Shown: in pieces, positions 54,489-64,000 of the stretch
Layout of the letters: each line of letters opens with the position of its first letter
Position numbering within the stretch: position 1 is the stretch's first letter
From: Whitmania pigra
Taxonomy: Eukaryota > Annelida > Clitellata > Hirudinida > Haemopidae
Assembly (NCBI GenBank): GCA_021613335.1
Contig: JAJTWR010000036.1
Coordinates: 176,501 to 240,500, forward strand
Length of the DNA stretch: 64,000 bases
Direction of reading: 5' to 3'
Position numbers and translations under genes: made by a program
Notes under the pieces: generated by a model
Database searches by the model: none
What the model was told of the DNA's origin: nothing
The model's input: the letters and a program-made list of their open reading frames with translations, nothing else

Positions 54489-56454
54489 ATGGCGACGGTT
54501 AGCATATAGTACTAGATTTGATAACTTACTCGGTTGCTTAATTTGCAGAAAAATAGCTCGACTATTGATAGAGCATCATTCCGTTTTAGTGAAGAATTTC
54601 ACATTTCGAAATGAAATTTTTCTATTACTATAACGACAGATCCGTGCCAATCCAAACTTCAATGCTGAAGCTGCAGCCACTAGCTTGAGATCGGCAATGA
54701 AAGGATTAGGTTTCAATCTAGAGTTTTTAGTAATTTTTAAAATATCTTCTCAAAATATTAATTTCTACAAAAGGAACTGATGAAGAGACAATCATACAAG
54801 TGCTTGTGGCCCACAACAATGCTCAGAGGCAAGAAATAAAGTCTCAGTATAAAAATATGTTTGGACGAGTATGTTTAAAAAGTTTATTTGGATACTAGAA
54901 TCTATAATAATATTAATAATAATACAAGCTATTCTGAGTAAAAGCATCATTGCTTACAGCTTCTAATGGCTAGGGGAAAGTTCTACAAATAAAAAATTGA
55001 TCTATTGATACCAGGACCTTGTTGAAGATTTGAAATCTGAGCTAGGAGGACACTTTGAGGAAGCTGTTCTCGCTCTAATGGATGTTTTGCCCCTGTACCT
55101 GGCCAGAGGGCTTAGAAATGCCATGCAGGTTATTAAAATGATTCGTGTAGATATGTTCTATAAAAGTAGTTTCAACAATTAATATAAATTAACATGAGAT
55201 TTGTTTTTACTCAATTTCCAAGGGTGCTGGAACAGATGAAACAACTCTTATTGAGATTTTGTGTCCGAGGTTGAACAACGAAATAAGAGCCATCAAAGCC
55301 CATTATGAACATGGTATTGATTGCATGAACTACCTCTTAAATAATTTATTGTTAATGAAGTTTGTGATAGAACCAATATTATCATATTATTATTATATTA
55401 TGTCCTTTAAAGAATTCAAAAGACAATTGGAAGATGATATCAAAAGTGATGTTGGTGGACATTTTGAGAGTTTGCTAGTGTCCATTTGTCAAGCCAACAG
55501 AGACGAGAGCACAGTTGTTGATCAGGCTAAAGCTCAAACTGATGCACAGGCATTGATTGAGGTTAGGTGTTGTAGGATTTGTTGCATGAACTTTTCATTT
55601 GAATTACCTTATAATATTTGTTAACATTATTGTTAAGCTCAATTTTTTCACATACTCATCGTCAGCTGGTTGGAGAGTGGTCTGTTGTCTTCATGTAGTC
55701 AATTCAACATCATTGTTACCAATATCCTGATGACTCTGATTTATTAATTACTTTGTTAGTTAATTGTTGAGAACAATTAAAATTATTAATTTTATCAGCA
55801 ACAATTTTGTTTTGTTCATGATTATATTATTTCATTGCTTATTCCCAAACATTTTCTCAAAACAAAAAATATTTCCAACCTTTGCAAATAAGGCTGGCAT
55901 CAAGCAGGTTGGAACCGATGAGTCAGTCTTCAATGCCATCCTCTGCACCAGAAGCTTCCCACAGCTGAGGGCCACCTTTGAAAAGTACAGAGCCATTTCT
56001 GGCAAGGGAATCATTGACTCCATCAAGAGTGAAATGACAGGAACATTGGAGGATGGATTTTGTGCCTTAGGTGAAATGCATTTTTGCTGTTCGTGTTTAT
56101 GTTAGTCAATCATATTTAATTAACAATAATTTTTTTTTAAAGTTCAATTTATTTGGGATTCCAATGAATACTTTGCTGAGAGATTGTACAAAAGTATGGC
56201 TGGAGGTGGTACGGACGATTGTTCCCTCATAAGGCTGATTGTCACCCGCTCAGAGGTCTGTGTCAAACGTTTTTTGTTCATGTTCCAATCCATCTGTTTA
56301 GCCCAACTAATGAATTTTTTTGTTTTAGTTTGATCTAAAAACTGTCTCCCAAACCTTCAGCAAATTATATGGCAAATCTCTGAGGGATTTCATATCTGGT
56401 GATTGTGGTGGAGATTATTGCAGGCTGCTTTTGGCTGTACTTGGAAACAATTAA
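54489..56454 (+). CDS. Annexin (copy 2), nine exons, 314 aa
   Basis: Paralogue of the annexin at 45232-47124 with the same exon count and, exon by exon, the same lengths: 54489-54497, 54640-54709, 54774-54868, 55015-55128, 55223-55313, 55413-55561, 55893-56070, 56143-56255 and 56329-56454, total 945 nt. It starts MATIRANPNF and ends LLLAVLGNN. The repeats carry [24 protein letters not shown] and MAGGGTDD loops. Repeat 4 and the N-terminal half differ at many residues from copy 1, but exon 7 differs at only 7 of 178 bases. All donors are GT. As a family, annexins bind calcium and acidic membranes; the specific role here is unknown. Confidence 0.95.
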
Positions 56455-56634
56455 TTTCATGGATGAGACTTTTATGGCTTTGTGATGTTTTGATTTATTT
56501 ATTCTTGCCTGAGATGCTTTCAGTGTTTCAGTTATTTTGTTGCCTCTTTTTAGTGGTCACTACACATCTTTTACAGCTGCTTTTTTCTGGTTATTGCTAG
56601 TTTTATTTCTTTTTAAAGCTTCAATTCTATATGT

Positions 56635-56640
56635 AATAAA
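56635..56640 (+). terminator. Annexin copy 2 polyadenylation signal
   Basis: AATAAA about 180 bases after the annexin stop codon, in a T-rich 3' untranslated region. Confidence 0.6.
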
Positions 56641-57360
56641 GATTGTACCGTTTTTGCATCCAATCAAATGTTCAGGATTACAGGGGCAATGGGGAAGTGT
56701 TTATTATTAACACAATTTGTACTTATTTCCTACTAGATGAGCAAAGTCAAGCAATAAGTATAAGGCATTGAGCATTGTGGGTTCACACATTCCTAGACAA
56801 TATTAAGTGTTGGGCGACAACATTATCTCACAGTCGAAATATCTGCCATGAAGATCGATTGTTAACTAAGAGTCAGGGTTCATCTCTCCAACTCTTTGCA
56901 TGTGTGACCACGGATGTCATTTGATCACATTTTCTTTTCATTTTTGCTTTTTTAGGACCAAGTTGAACTAATTTCTAAGGTAAATGGGTTTTCTTGTACA
57001 AGACGTTATTTAGAAGATTCACGCTAATTATATAATCAATGATAAAAAATGACCTATAAGCTATTTAGAGTGAAATAACCAATTTAATAACTTTTCTATA
57101 AAACAATGATAACATTTTTTAAATTATTTTTTCTGAATTTTTTTTTAATAAAACGTTAATAATGCTAGTCCTACTGACTAAGTAACTTTTTGAGTTATAC
57201 AAATAACTATATTAATCGAATTTGTTTTTATATGGGCACCGATTTCATGAATAACAGGCCGCCTTTGTTTTGGCTAAATGTCCAAGAATAATTCGAATTC
57301 AAACCGCAGGAAACATTTAAATATTTTGTGGCACTTTATCTACCATATTTTGACATTGCT
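56641..57360. other. Intergenic between annexin 2 and GDPGP1
   Basis: AT-rich. It must include the GDPGP1 promoter. No coding exon, repeat or clear core-promoter motif was recognised. Confidence 0.4.
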
Positions 57361-59945
57361 ATGGATATTTACAAATACGACGAGACCGAGTTTATCCATA
57401 GCTTGAGTAATGGTTTAAAAAAAACAAAGGTATTTTGATTCTCCAGGAATTTTATTTAAGCATGTAATAAAATAGATATGGTTTTTGCAGTTTGAAGAAA
57501 TAGTTGAGACAAGATGGAGAGATGCAGCAATGGCTGGGCTTTTTAAGTATTCATTAGATGACATGAAAACAAGAATTGTACCTGGTGAAAAGAAATATGT
57601 CTTGCAAGTTGTTTATTTTTATAGGTTTTCTTTTTAGCGTACTCCCTCGAACTTATTACAGTTAGAGTCTTTTTGAGCAGCTTAATGAAAAGAGAATGAG
57701 TGAGAGAAGAAAGCCTGAAACCTTTGAAAGTTGTGAAACTCCTTTTGACAAAACTAAATTTAATTTCAATAAAGTCAGGCCAAGAGAGATACTCTTCAAA
57801 TTTGAAAAAAATGAACATGGAAATCCAAATTTAGTATGTCACCAGATCAATTTTTAAATATCATTATTTTCAAGGCATTATTTAACATCCCAAATATTTA
57901 GAAGTATTTTACCAATTAAGTAATATAATCAATTTTCATGCTTATTTTATCTGCATTTCATTAAAGCAAAAATTTTAGTCAGCTAATGGCTTTTTTACAG
58001 GGCAGTGATCATGCAATCATGATTAATGTGAGTCCATTGGAAAAAAACCATATTCTCCTGGTGCCCAATGTTAGCAAATGCATTCCTCAGGTTGTTTAAG
58101 CTGCTAGCAACATTGAATTCCTTTGTCATTAACCACAGAGCATATACAAAGTATCATATCAAACTGGTACATTTTAAATTCTTAAATTCAATCACATTGC
58201 AAGTAGGTATAATTATTGCTGGGGGAGGACATGTTATAAGTGTTCTTTATATTCCTATTCGGTATACAATTCTTTTTAAAACGTTAATAGTGGTGAAAAT
58301 GTAAAACATTTAGAAACAGCAATTTTACAATAATTCATTTAATGTGAGCCAGTCAAGTATTAATGAACTTTTAGAAACTGGATGTTGTGGCAGTTCAATT
58401 GTCTGTAGAGCTGATGCTTCTCACTTCAAATCCGTAGGTTTTGAAACATCGGAGGATTGCCATTGAGAGAGCATGCATTTTCATTTCTTTATTTCAGTGC
58501 ATGGAGGATGGGTTTCAACAGTTTGTGTGCTTTAGCATCAGTAAATCATCAACACATTCACGCATGGACTTTAGAGCATAAGATTTATTTGGAGCATGCG
58601 GTTGGTTCCTCTTTGTTACCTGCATTTGTTCAAGCTGCTCGGAACTGTTTTTTTTATAAGACACCTATTTTACAGAGAAAGCAAAGAAATATTTAGTACA
58701 GCCTTATTTTTACATTTATTTCGTAATTATTACAAATTTCTATAATGATATGGAATCTCAATATGGATGTCATAAAATTTCAATTTTATTCTGTTTTATA
58801 ACTACTTTTGTTAATATCAAGATTCAACGTTTAACCTAAGACTTAAGCATGTTTCTCAAGTCATTAATGTGCATTTCAAATAAGCAATTGAATTTATTAT
58901 TAATGAGGGACGTTCTGTACCAAGGTACAGAAACATGGTCTCAAATTTAACCCAGTATGAAAAATTTAATAATTCTTCTATAAAAATTGTACCACAAATT
59001 CATTCACAATGAATAAAAAATTAAAATGTCAATCCAGAAACACCGGACATTCAGAAATGAACACTTGATAACGCAGGTCGAACAGCTCATCTTTTAATAA
59101 GATTTTTACTCATTAAAGGTTGTACTTTCAGAAAGTTAGGAATATTGGAGGCAAAAGTCTTTACATTCTCAATGATGGATGTATCCAGGCATTTGCTTTC
59201 CAGCTCCATGGATCCAGTGTCAGCAACCTTTCCAGGTAAATATTTAAATTTGGGTTGAACAAATTGGTAGCATTCCTGCATGCATGTTTTCTAAAATGAT
59301 GCAAAACAACAGGGAAGTATTTAGGACCACTGAATTCCTCCACTCCAACAGTGTGCCACACAACCTCTTCATAACTAGGGGTGAATCGTTCTCAGACGAA
59401 GACACAAACACCTTGCGAATCTTCATTTTTCCCCGGAAGATGTTCAATGGTTTAGTCATCTTTCAAGTATAAACCAACACAAGACTAGTTGAATGTAATA
59501 TTTTTATTTTAGGATGCAAGATCCACTCAGTAAAGATGCAACCACTTAATGTTGCATGTGCAGAACTGTCAGGACACATTCCAGTTTATGGTATTTTAGA
59601 TATTTGAAACTGAATTATTCATTCAGAAAAATCATACTAAATAACGATATCATAATAAAAAAACATGCACTAATAATCATGCTCAAATAAATAATCTTAT
59701 ACAATAATCAATTTTTCAAATGACTTCAATGAAAATTACTTTTTAAAACTTGCACAAAATGTCCCAACAGTGACTTAACAATCTAATTAAAATCATGTTA
59801 CAAGGATGCCAATGCTTTCATTTTAGATTCAGATGCCTATGAAAGATTGATTGAAAGGGACATAGATGAAATTATTAGGAAAGAAATGATCTCACCAGAA
59901 GACTTTGGAGAACTCTCGAACAAAGTGTTGGAGTTGATACATTAA
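57361..59945 (+). CDS. GDPGP1: GDP-D-glucose phosphorylase 1
   Basis: GDPGP1 hydrolyses or phosphorolyses mis-made GDP-D-glucose and is related to plant VTC2 GDP-L-galactose phosphorylase. Ten exons (57361-57429, 57491-57607, 57681-57833, 58001-58090, 58375-58433, 58498-58600, 59132-59235, 59271-59449, 59513-59590, 59827-59945) sum to 1,071 nt, one frame, 356 residues against about 385 in human. Landmarks in order are RWRDAAMAGLFKYSLDDMKT, FDKTKFNFNKVRPREILFKF, INVSPLEKNHILLVPN, RMGFNSLCALASVNHQHIHA, NSVPHNLFITRGES and PLNVACAELSGHIPV. The histidine-triad-like NHQHIHAW contains the expected nucleophile histidine (HxHxH). The N-terminus is shorter than in vertebrates. The minus-strand frame across 59087-59281 is a shadow. 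Confidence 0.93.
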
Positions 59946-60420
59946 AGTAACTTCCTACAAACATGTACTTCATAAATATAGCTATGAGGTACTAGATGCC
60001 TCAATACCATGTGTAGTTGCTTCTTTGCAGGCAGTATATAAAATATATGAATAATGGAAGATAAACATTAGGGACCAGAAAAAAAGTCTTGAAAAAGTTA
60101 AAATCTTATGGATAATTCCAGAACAAGAGGCAAAACCTCCTGAAATAAAACGCAAAATAACCAACAATTTTGACAGAAAACTTATGAAAGTCTTGGCAAT
60201 GGCTAATTTCTCATTAAGAGTAATATATTAAATATTGTGAATGACAACAAAACAACATTCATGACAGCTAGTGCAATTGCTATCTGTGGTGGTAACATGT
60301 GGCTACATCGATGATTACAAGTCGATTGGGGAATACTGATAATGATAAGAATAACTCAACAAAACAGTTGGATAAAGTGACTCAGCTAATGTCCCATTTC
60401 TTCTTTACAGTTTCTGATGT
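59946..60420. other. Convergent 3' region between GDPGP1 and TMEM64
   Basis: Both genes end here. A plus frame near 60060-60200 (KILWIIPEQEAKPPEIKRK) lacks splice context and is not called. No repeat recognised. Confidence 0.35.
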
Positions 60421-61808
60421 TCAAACACAAGTTACTTGGATATTCAGACTCTCTGCCTCGTGGAGTGTTTTATTAAATTCTGTCCTTGCCTTCTTTAGTA
60501 CAAATATCAACAGAGCTCCAACAAGCAGGAACTATAAGATATTTTGCAAAGCATAAGGATGTAATATCATGTTGTTCTTGATTTACTAAGTTGTTCAAAG
60601 GAGCAATCATAACTATATTGTGGTTGCCTTAGAACTCATAGCTTCAAGAAATTAATGCATGCATGACGAGCAATGGTATGGCTCCTTATAGATTAACTAT
60701 TATTATTATTATTATTATTATCATCATCATTAAAGTAATGCAAACCTGAGTGCCAAAAATTATTCGGGCAAATTTGTTGTCATGGTCTGTTGATACAACG
60801 TCCTGCATGGATCTCAAAGTTGATCCTATGTATGTGTGAAGGGCCTGAGTTGGAAGCATTCCAATCACAGAGGCAGACAAATACTTCTGGAGATTCATCC
60901 TACAAAGCTGTTTTATAAGCAAATAACACATCACTCGCTAATTTAATTTAGTACATCCGAATTGAATTATATTCCTTCCATCTTAAATAGTGATTACGTT
61001 TTTAATAAATTATATTAAGAACAAAATATATGTGATCAACAACAAAGACTTTAGAATCTCAACTTACAGAAAATAAGGCATTTTGTAGGCCGAATGGAAT
61101 GGGTGTCAACCTTGCCAGCACAACAACCTTGAAACCGTGTCTGCTTTCGACGACTGACATTATGGTTCTGAAACTAGTGTTGCCCGAGATTTGGGACAGA
61201 ATACATCTCTTCAGAGAGGAATGATTGAGAAGAACGTGAGAAATGGTTATTCCTACCAAAGCACAAAAGAAGACAATGGCCATGCCATAGATGACACCGT
61301 ATAAATATCCTGCGGCCAAATTCAACAGGACATAGCCCCAAGTCATTGGCAATGAGACAAAAATAAAGAGAACAAAAAAACATAAAACTGTCAGAATCGA
61401 ATGACTTTGTTCGAGCGCTACTAAGGCTTGCTTTATGTAATGGCTAACAAAGAATAAAACTATGCAAGCGACGGAGGCAAACATCATTAAAGAAATGAAC
61501 AGATTCAATTTGTTGGTAAGGCTTCGACCATTACAACAGATGTTCACTTCAAACGAATCTAAACCAGAAGAATATGATTGCATTATTTGAGATTGACTGT
61601 AAAGTGATTGCTGCTGACTCAAGTCATTTGAATCTGTTAACTGATTCAATGCATTGTTAAAGTGGCTGCCCAACTTGAAACCGTTCAGATTTTTACCATT
61701 TTCTACGACATCGCTAACATTTACGGTATTGGATATGCACTTATTCCAGAATAATTGGAGATGTTTCCTTGAATAACCATACAGTGAGAACATCTGGTAA
61801 ATTAGCAT
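60421..61808 (-). CDS. TMEM64: TMEM64-like VTT-domain membrane protein
   Basis: TMEM64 is a multi-pass ER membrane protein of the VTT/DedA superfamily, linked in mammals to calcium and Wnt signalling; relatives act as lipid scramblases. Three exons (61808-61068, 60907-60746, 60531-60421) sum to 1,014 nt in one frame, 337 residues. The N-terminal ~100 residues are Ser/Gln/Asn-rich and poorly conserved. Membrane segments follow (ISLMMFASVACIVLFFVSHY, TVLCFFVLFIFVSLPMTWGY). The VTT core has NLAAGYLYGVIYGM, VVESRHGFKVVVLARLTPIP, FGLQNALFS and, in exon 2, SASVIGMLPTQALHTYIGST. The last exon gives the final helix and a short tail (LLVGALLIFVLKKARTEF). The true start could lie in an upstream exon, since a possible acceptor precedes the second Met. 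Confidence 0.88.
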
Positions 61809-63585
61809 AGTAAAATGTTAGTTTTAACTTACTTCGAAATTTACTATCATAAAAATGACTTTTTTTATGATTACTCACTTAAATAAGTCTCGTAATTCCT
61901 TAATATGTTAACTACCCATGAGGCACCCTGGCAAACTCGTTATTAAAAGATGATAAAAACTAATAAAATAAAACCAGCCACTTCTATTTATATTTACCTT
62001 CGATTGGTTGATGTCACTGTTTAAAGTGAAATTGACAGTACTATAAATAAATAAATTATCAGTAACTTATTTCCTCGTTGCATATTTTATTTTGATGATT
62101 ATAATATGCCAAACATTTACTTTCAAAAGAAAAATACTACAAATATCAATAATAGTATTAAGGCCGGTTAAAGTGAATAAATTTCGCCACGCATAATTAC
62201 CAAAGACAACTATGCCGGCAAAATTAATTCAGATAATAAGATTAATGAAATTGGCGAGCGAGAGTTCGTCTCCAGTAACGTTTTTCCCTAGAAACAGCTT
62301 CTTTATGTGATGAGGCAATATCATTCATTCATTCATTTTTCAGCTGGCTTCCTTTACTAGATTCAAGTTATTCGGTTTTAGTATAATATATAGAAAAAAC
62401 AAACAAAAAAACAAATTGCTATTTTTTGTTGGACCTTTGGTTGTTTACTTAAGGAATAGCTTGTTGACAATGTTACAGCATTTGTCCTAAAACTGATTAA
62501 AATAATTAACATCATGAATCATTGAAAAATGATGTTATTTGCAGTTAAATAAAAAAAAAAAAGAGAGGACTTAAACATAAGGAATAGCCTGTTGACAATG
62601 GCAGGACTTTTTCATTAATAAATGATATTTGAAAATATAGAATTGGAGTTTGTCTTTAAAATGTGTTTCGTGTCTTGAAATTGCTAAGTGAATTTTTTTA
62701 AAGATTTATCTTTAATCAGAGGTTACTAACATTGTGTAAAATGCGCAGCCTATTTTAAATAACCACGACCTCTATGTTTTAAACTCATTTTATTTTACTT
62801 TAAGTTTGGCAAATTATCGAGAGCAAATGCAACAAAATTTGAAATGTTTGTAAGAACAAATTTTGAGGTTTGAAAAAGTTATCATTTCAACGGACTTGTT
62901 TTTTCTGTTTTTAACATCTGCGTGGAGAACCTGGTAGCATATGCTCAACATGTTTTAGTGGGGAACTTCGTTTGAATCGGTTTATGATCAGATAAGTCAA
63001 CAACGAGTTGAAGCTATCATTTGAAGTGTTAATTACAATATTTTTAAACAAAACATTGCTTTTAGAGTTTGGAAGATTTGAGCACATGAAATTCTCGGAC
63101 TCGAGCACATCTCCGTTGCAAGGAACGTAATGAGAAAAACAATAATAAACCCATCAACATCGGGTCAATGAAAACGTAAGCATGCTATTTATATTCATTT
63201 TCTCTATGACATAATTACTTCGATGCCTAGGCTGTAATGATAACAGGACTTTAGAGCCAGCGCAAGCTGTATGAATCTTTTAAATAGGCCTTAAAACGAG
63301 TTACAGCCTGCTCGAAATCATTTTTGAGCTTTTGTTAGTTTACCTATTGCCTACGTCTACATTATATTTATATATATTTTCATCTTTACTTTTCTTCGCT
63401 TGGTATTCTTGAAGAGCGAATTGGAAATACGTTAAAATCGATTATATTAGTTGCTATTATGTTGGCAAGGGCGCTCTCGCTGTCACAAGGCATGCCGTAT
63501 GCAATTTTTAATTGCCCGTGCATTTTATGGAAAATTTGTAGCGGAACTAAATTACTGGATGGAAATTTTTTAACGACGTCCCAAG
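61809..63585. other. Intergenic, AT-rich
   Basis: Includes the TMEM64 5' flank. The only structure noted is a 22-bp direct repeat (listed separately). A minus frame at 62911-63108 has no family resemblance and is not called. Confidence 0.4.
62451..62600. repeat. 22-bp direct repeat flanking an A-rich tail
   Basis: AAGGAATAGCTTGTTGACAATG (62451-62472; one base differs, T for C at the 11th position) recurs at 62579-62600. An A-run (62551-62562) lies just before the second copy. Direct repeats around a poly-A-ended segment can mark a small retro-insertion, although 16 bases separate the A-run from the repeat. Confidence 0.5.
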
Positions 63586-63593
63586 TATAAAAG
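63586..63593 (+). promoter_or_regulatory. TATA box for right-edge gene
   Basis: TATAAAAG in a GC-richer setting, about 240 bases upstream of the start codon at 63829. It would place transcription start near 63615. Chance occurrence cannot be excluded in AT-rich DNA. Confidence 0.45.
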
Positions 63594-63828
63594 CGGTATG
63601 CTTTATACGTGGAGATGAAGCAGCTAAAATGTCCTATTGAGATTGATTAACAGTTTATTTTTACATGTTCTCAGATGCAGGCAATGCTTAATAGAACCTA
63701 GAAATTGCTTTCTTCTTTTGTTGGATTATTCTTATGAATTGATGAATATTATTTAGTCAAAGCTGTGTTACTGATCCGCATGAATCGAAGGTAAAAATTC
63801 ATAAAATACGGTTTAATATCAGCTTGAA

Positions 63829-64000
63829 ATGAAACGTTCAAAGAAACGATCAAAAGGAGCAGACAAGAAGACAGATTCCAAACCTCCAAAACGCCACGTC
63901 CGCCTCCCAGACTCGGGCGGTTCCGATGAGACACCTTACGTAAGAAGGTGCATGTCGACTGAACTTCTACAACTCTTGTGCCTTCAGCGTTCGCTACTCG
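63829..64000 (+). CDS. 5' coding exon of a gene running off the window
   Basis: Open from ATG 63829 to the window end (57 codons) with a very basic start (MKRSKKRSKGADKKTDSKPP, then KRHVRLPDSGGSDETPY). Base composition is clearly more GC-rich and codon-like than the flanks. A possible donor (TAC/GTAAGAAGG at about 63938) could end the exon earlier. The family is not recognised. The lysine-rich start suggests a nuclear protein or a cytoplasmic tail. Confidence 0.5.
   Translation, partial: MKRSKKRSKGADKKTDSKPPKRHVRLPDSGGSDETPYVRRCMSTELLQLLCLQRSLL

Noticed and set aside
59087..59281. Minus-strand 64-codon frame with protein-like composition
   Set aside because: It lies opposite GDPGP1 exons 59132-59235 and 59271-59449, whose plus-strand splicing and family match are clear.
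60040..60240. Possible extra exon with KILWIIPEQEAKPP
   Set aside because: No convincing splice sites or family resemblance; it lies in the convergent 3' region of two complete genes.

Overview
The window is nuclear DNA from an animal: multi-exon genes with short introns bounded by GT..AG (a few GC..AG), AT-rich intergenic DNA, several transposon families and no prokaryotic features. The gene content (ATRX, GatB, SART1, a natriuretic-peptide-type receptor guanylyl cyclase, annexins, a PAN plus F5/8-type lectin, SLC25A20, PRKRIP1, GDPGP1, TMEM64) fits an invertebrate metazoan. I cannot place it to phylum. Exon joins were made by hand from reading frame, splice sites and remembered family motifs, so some boundaries may be off by a few bases.

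Layout. 1-1565: mostly intergenic with broken plus-strand frames. 1566-9786 (-): ATRX in 28 exons. 10.6-12.8 kb: nested repeats, including a long hairpin, a LINE tail and a SINE tail. 13026-15755 (-): mitochondrial GatB. 17846-20298 (-): SART1 in three exons. 22-30 kb: transposon-rich, with a MITE family and a hAT element carrying a clean 8-bp target duplication, both inside or next to a PAN + F5/8 lectin gene (24383-30393, -). This stretch also holds a tRNA-derived SINE and a long AAT microsatellite. 31.5-34.2 kb: LINE and LTR-retrotransposon remains. 34478-36754 (-): a second, intronless SART1-like gene. 39303-44512 (-): receptor guanylyl cyclase. 45232-47124 (-) and 54489-56454 (+): two annexin paralogues in opposite orientation. 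Between them lie SLC25A20 (47875-50134, -) and PRKRIP1 (50865-52118, +), arranged head to head. 57361-59945 (+): GDPGP1. 60421-61808 (-): TMEM64. 63829-64000 (+): first coding exon of a gene that runs off the window, with a TATA box upstream.

The genes are ordinary single-copy cellular genes with no operon-like logic. The most interesting signals are evolutionary. The intronless SART1 copy has an intact frame, carries what looks like residual intron sequence as coding DNA, and shares a 399-bp block with no mismatch with the intron-bearing copy. The two annexins are nearly identical over one exon only. Both patterns suggest recent or ongoing gene conversion. Three introns with GC donors fall in one 64-kb window. 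A small terminal-inverted-repeat family and two hAT-type elements with exact target-site duplications are well preserved. I found no evidence of a new multi-gene system.
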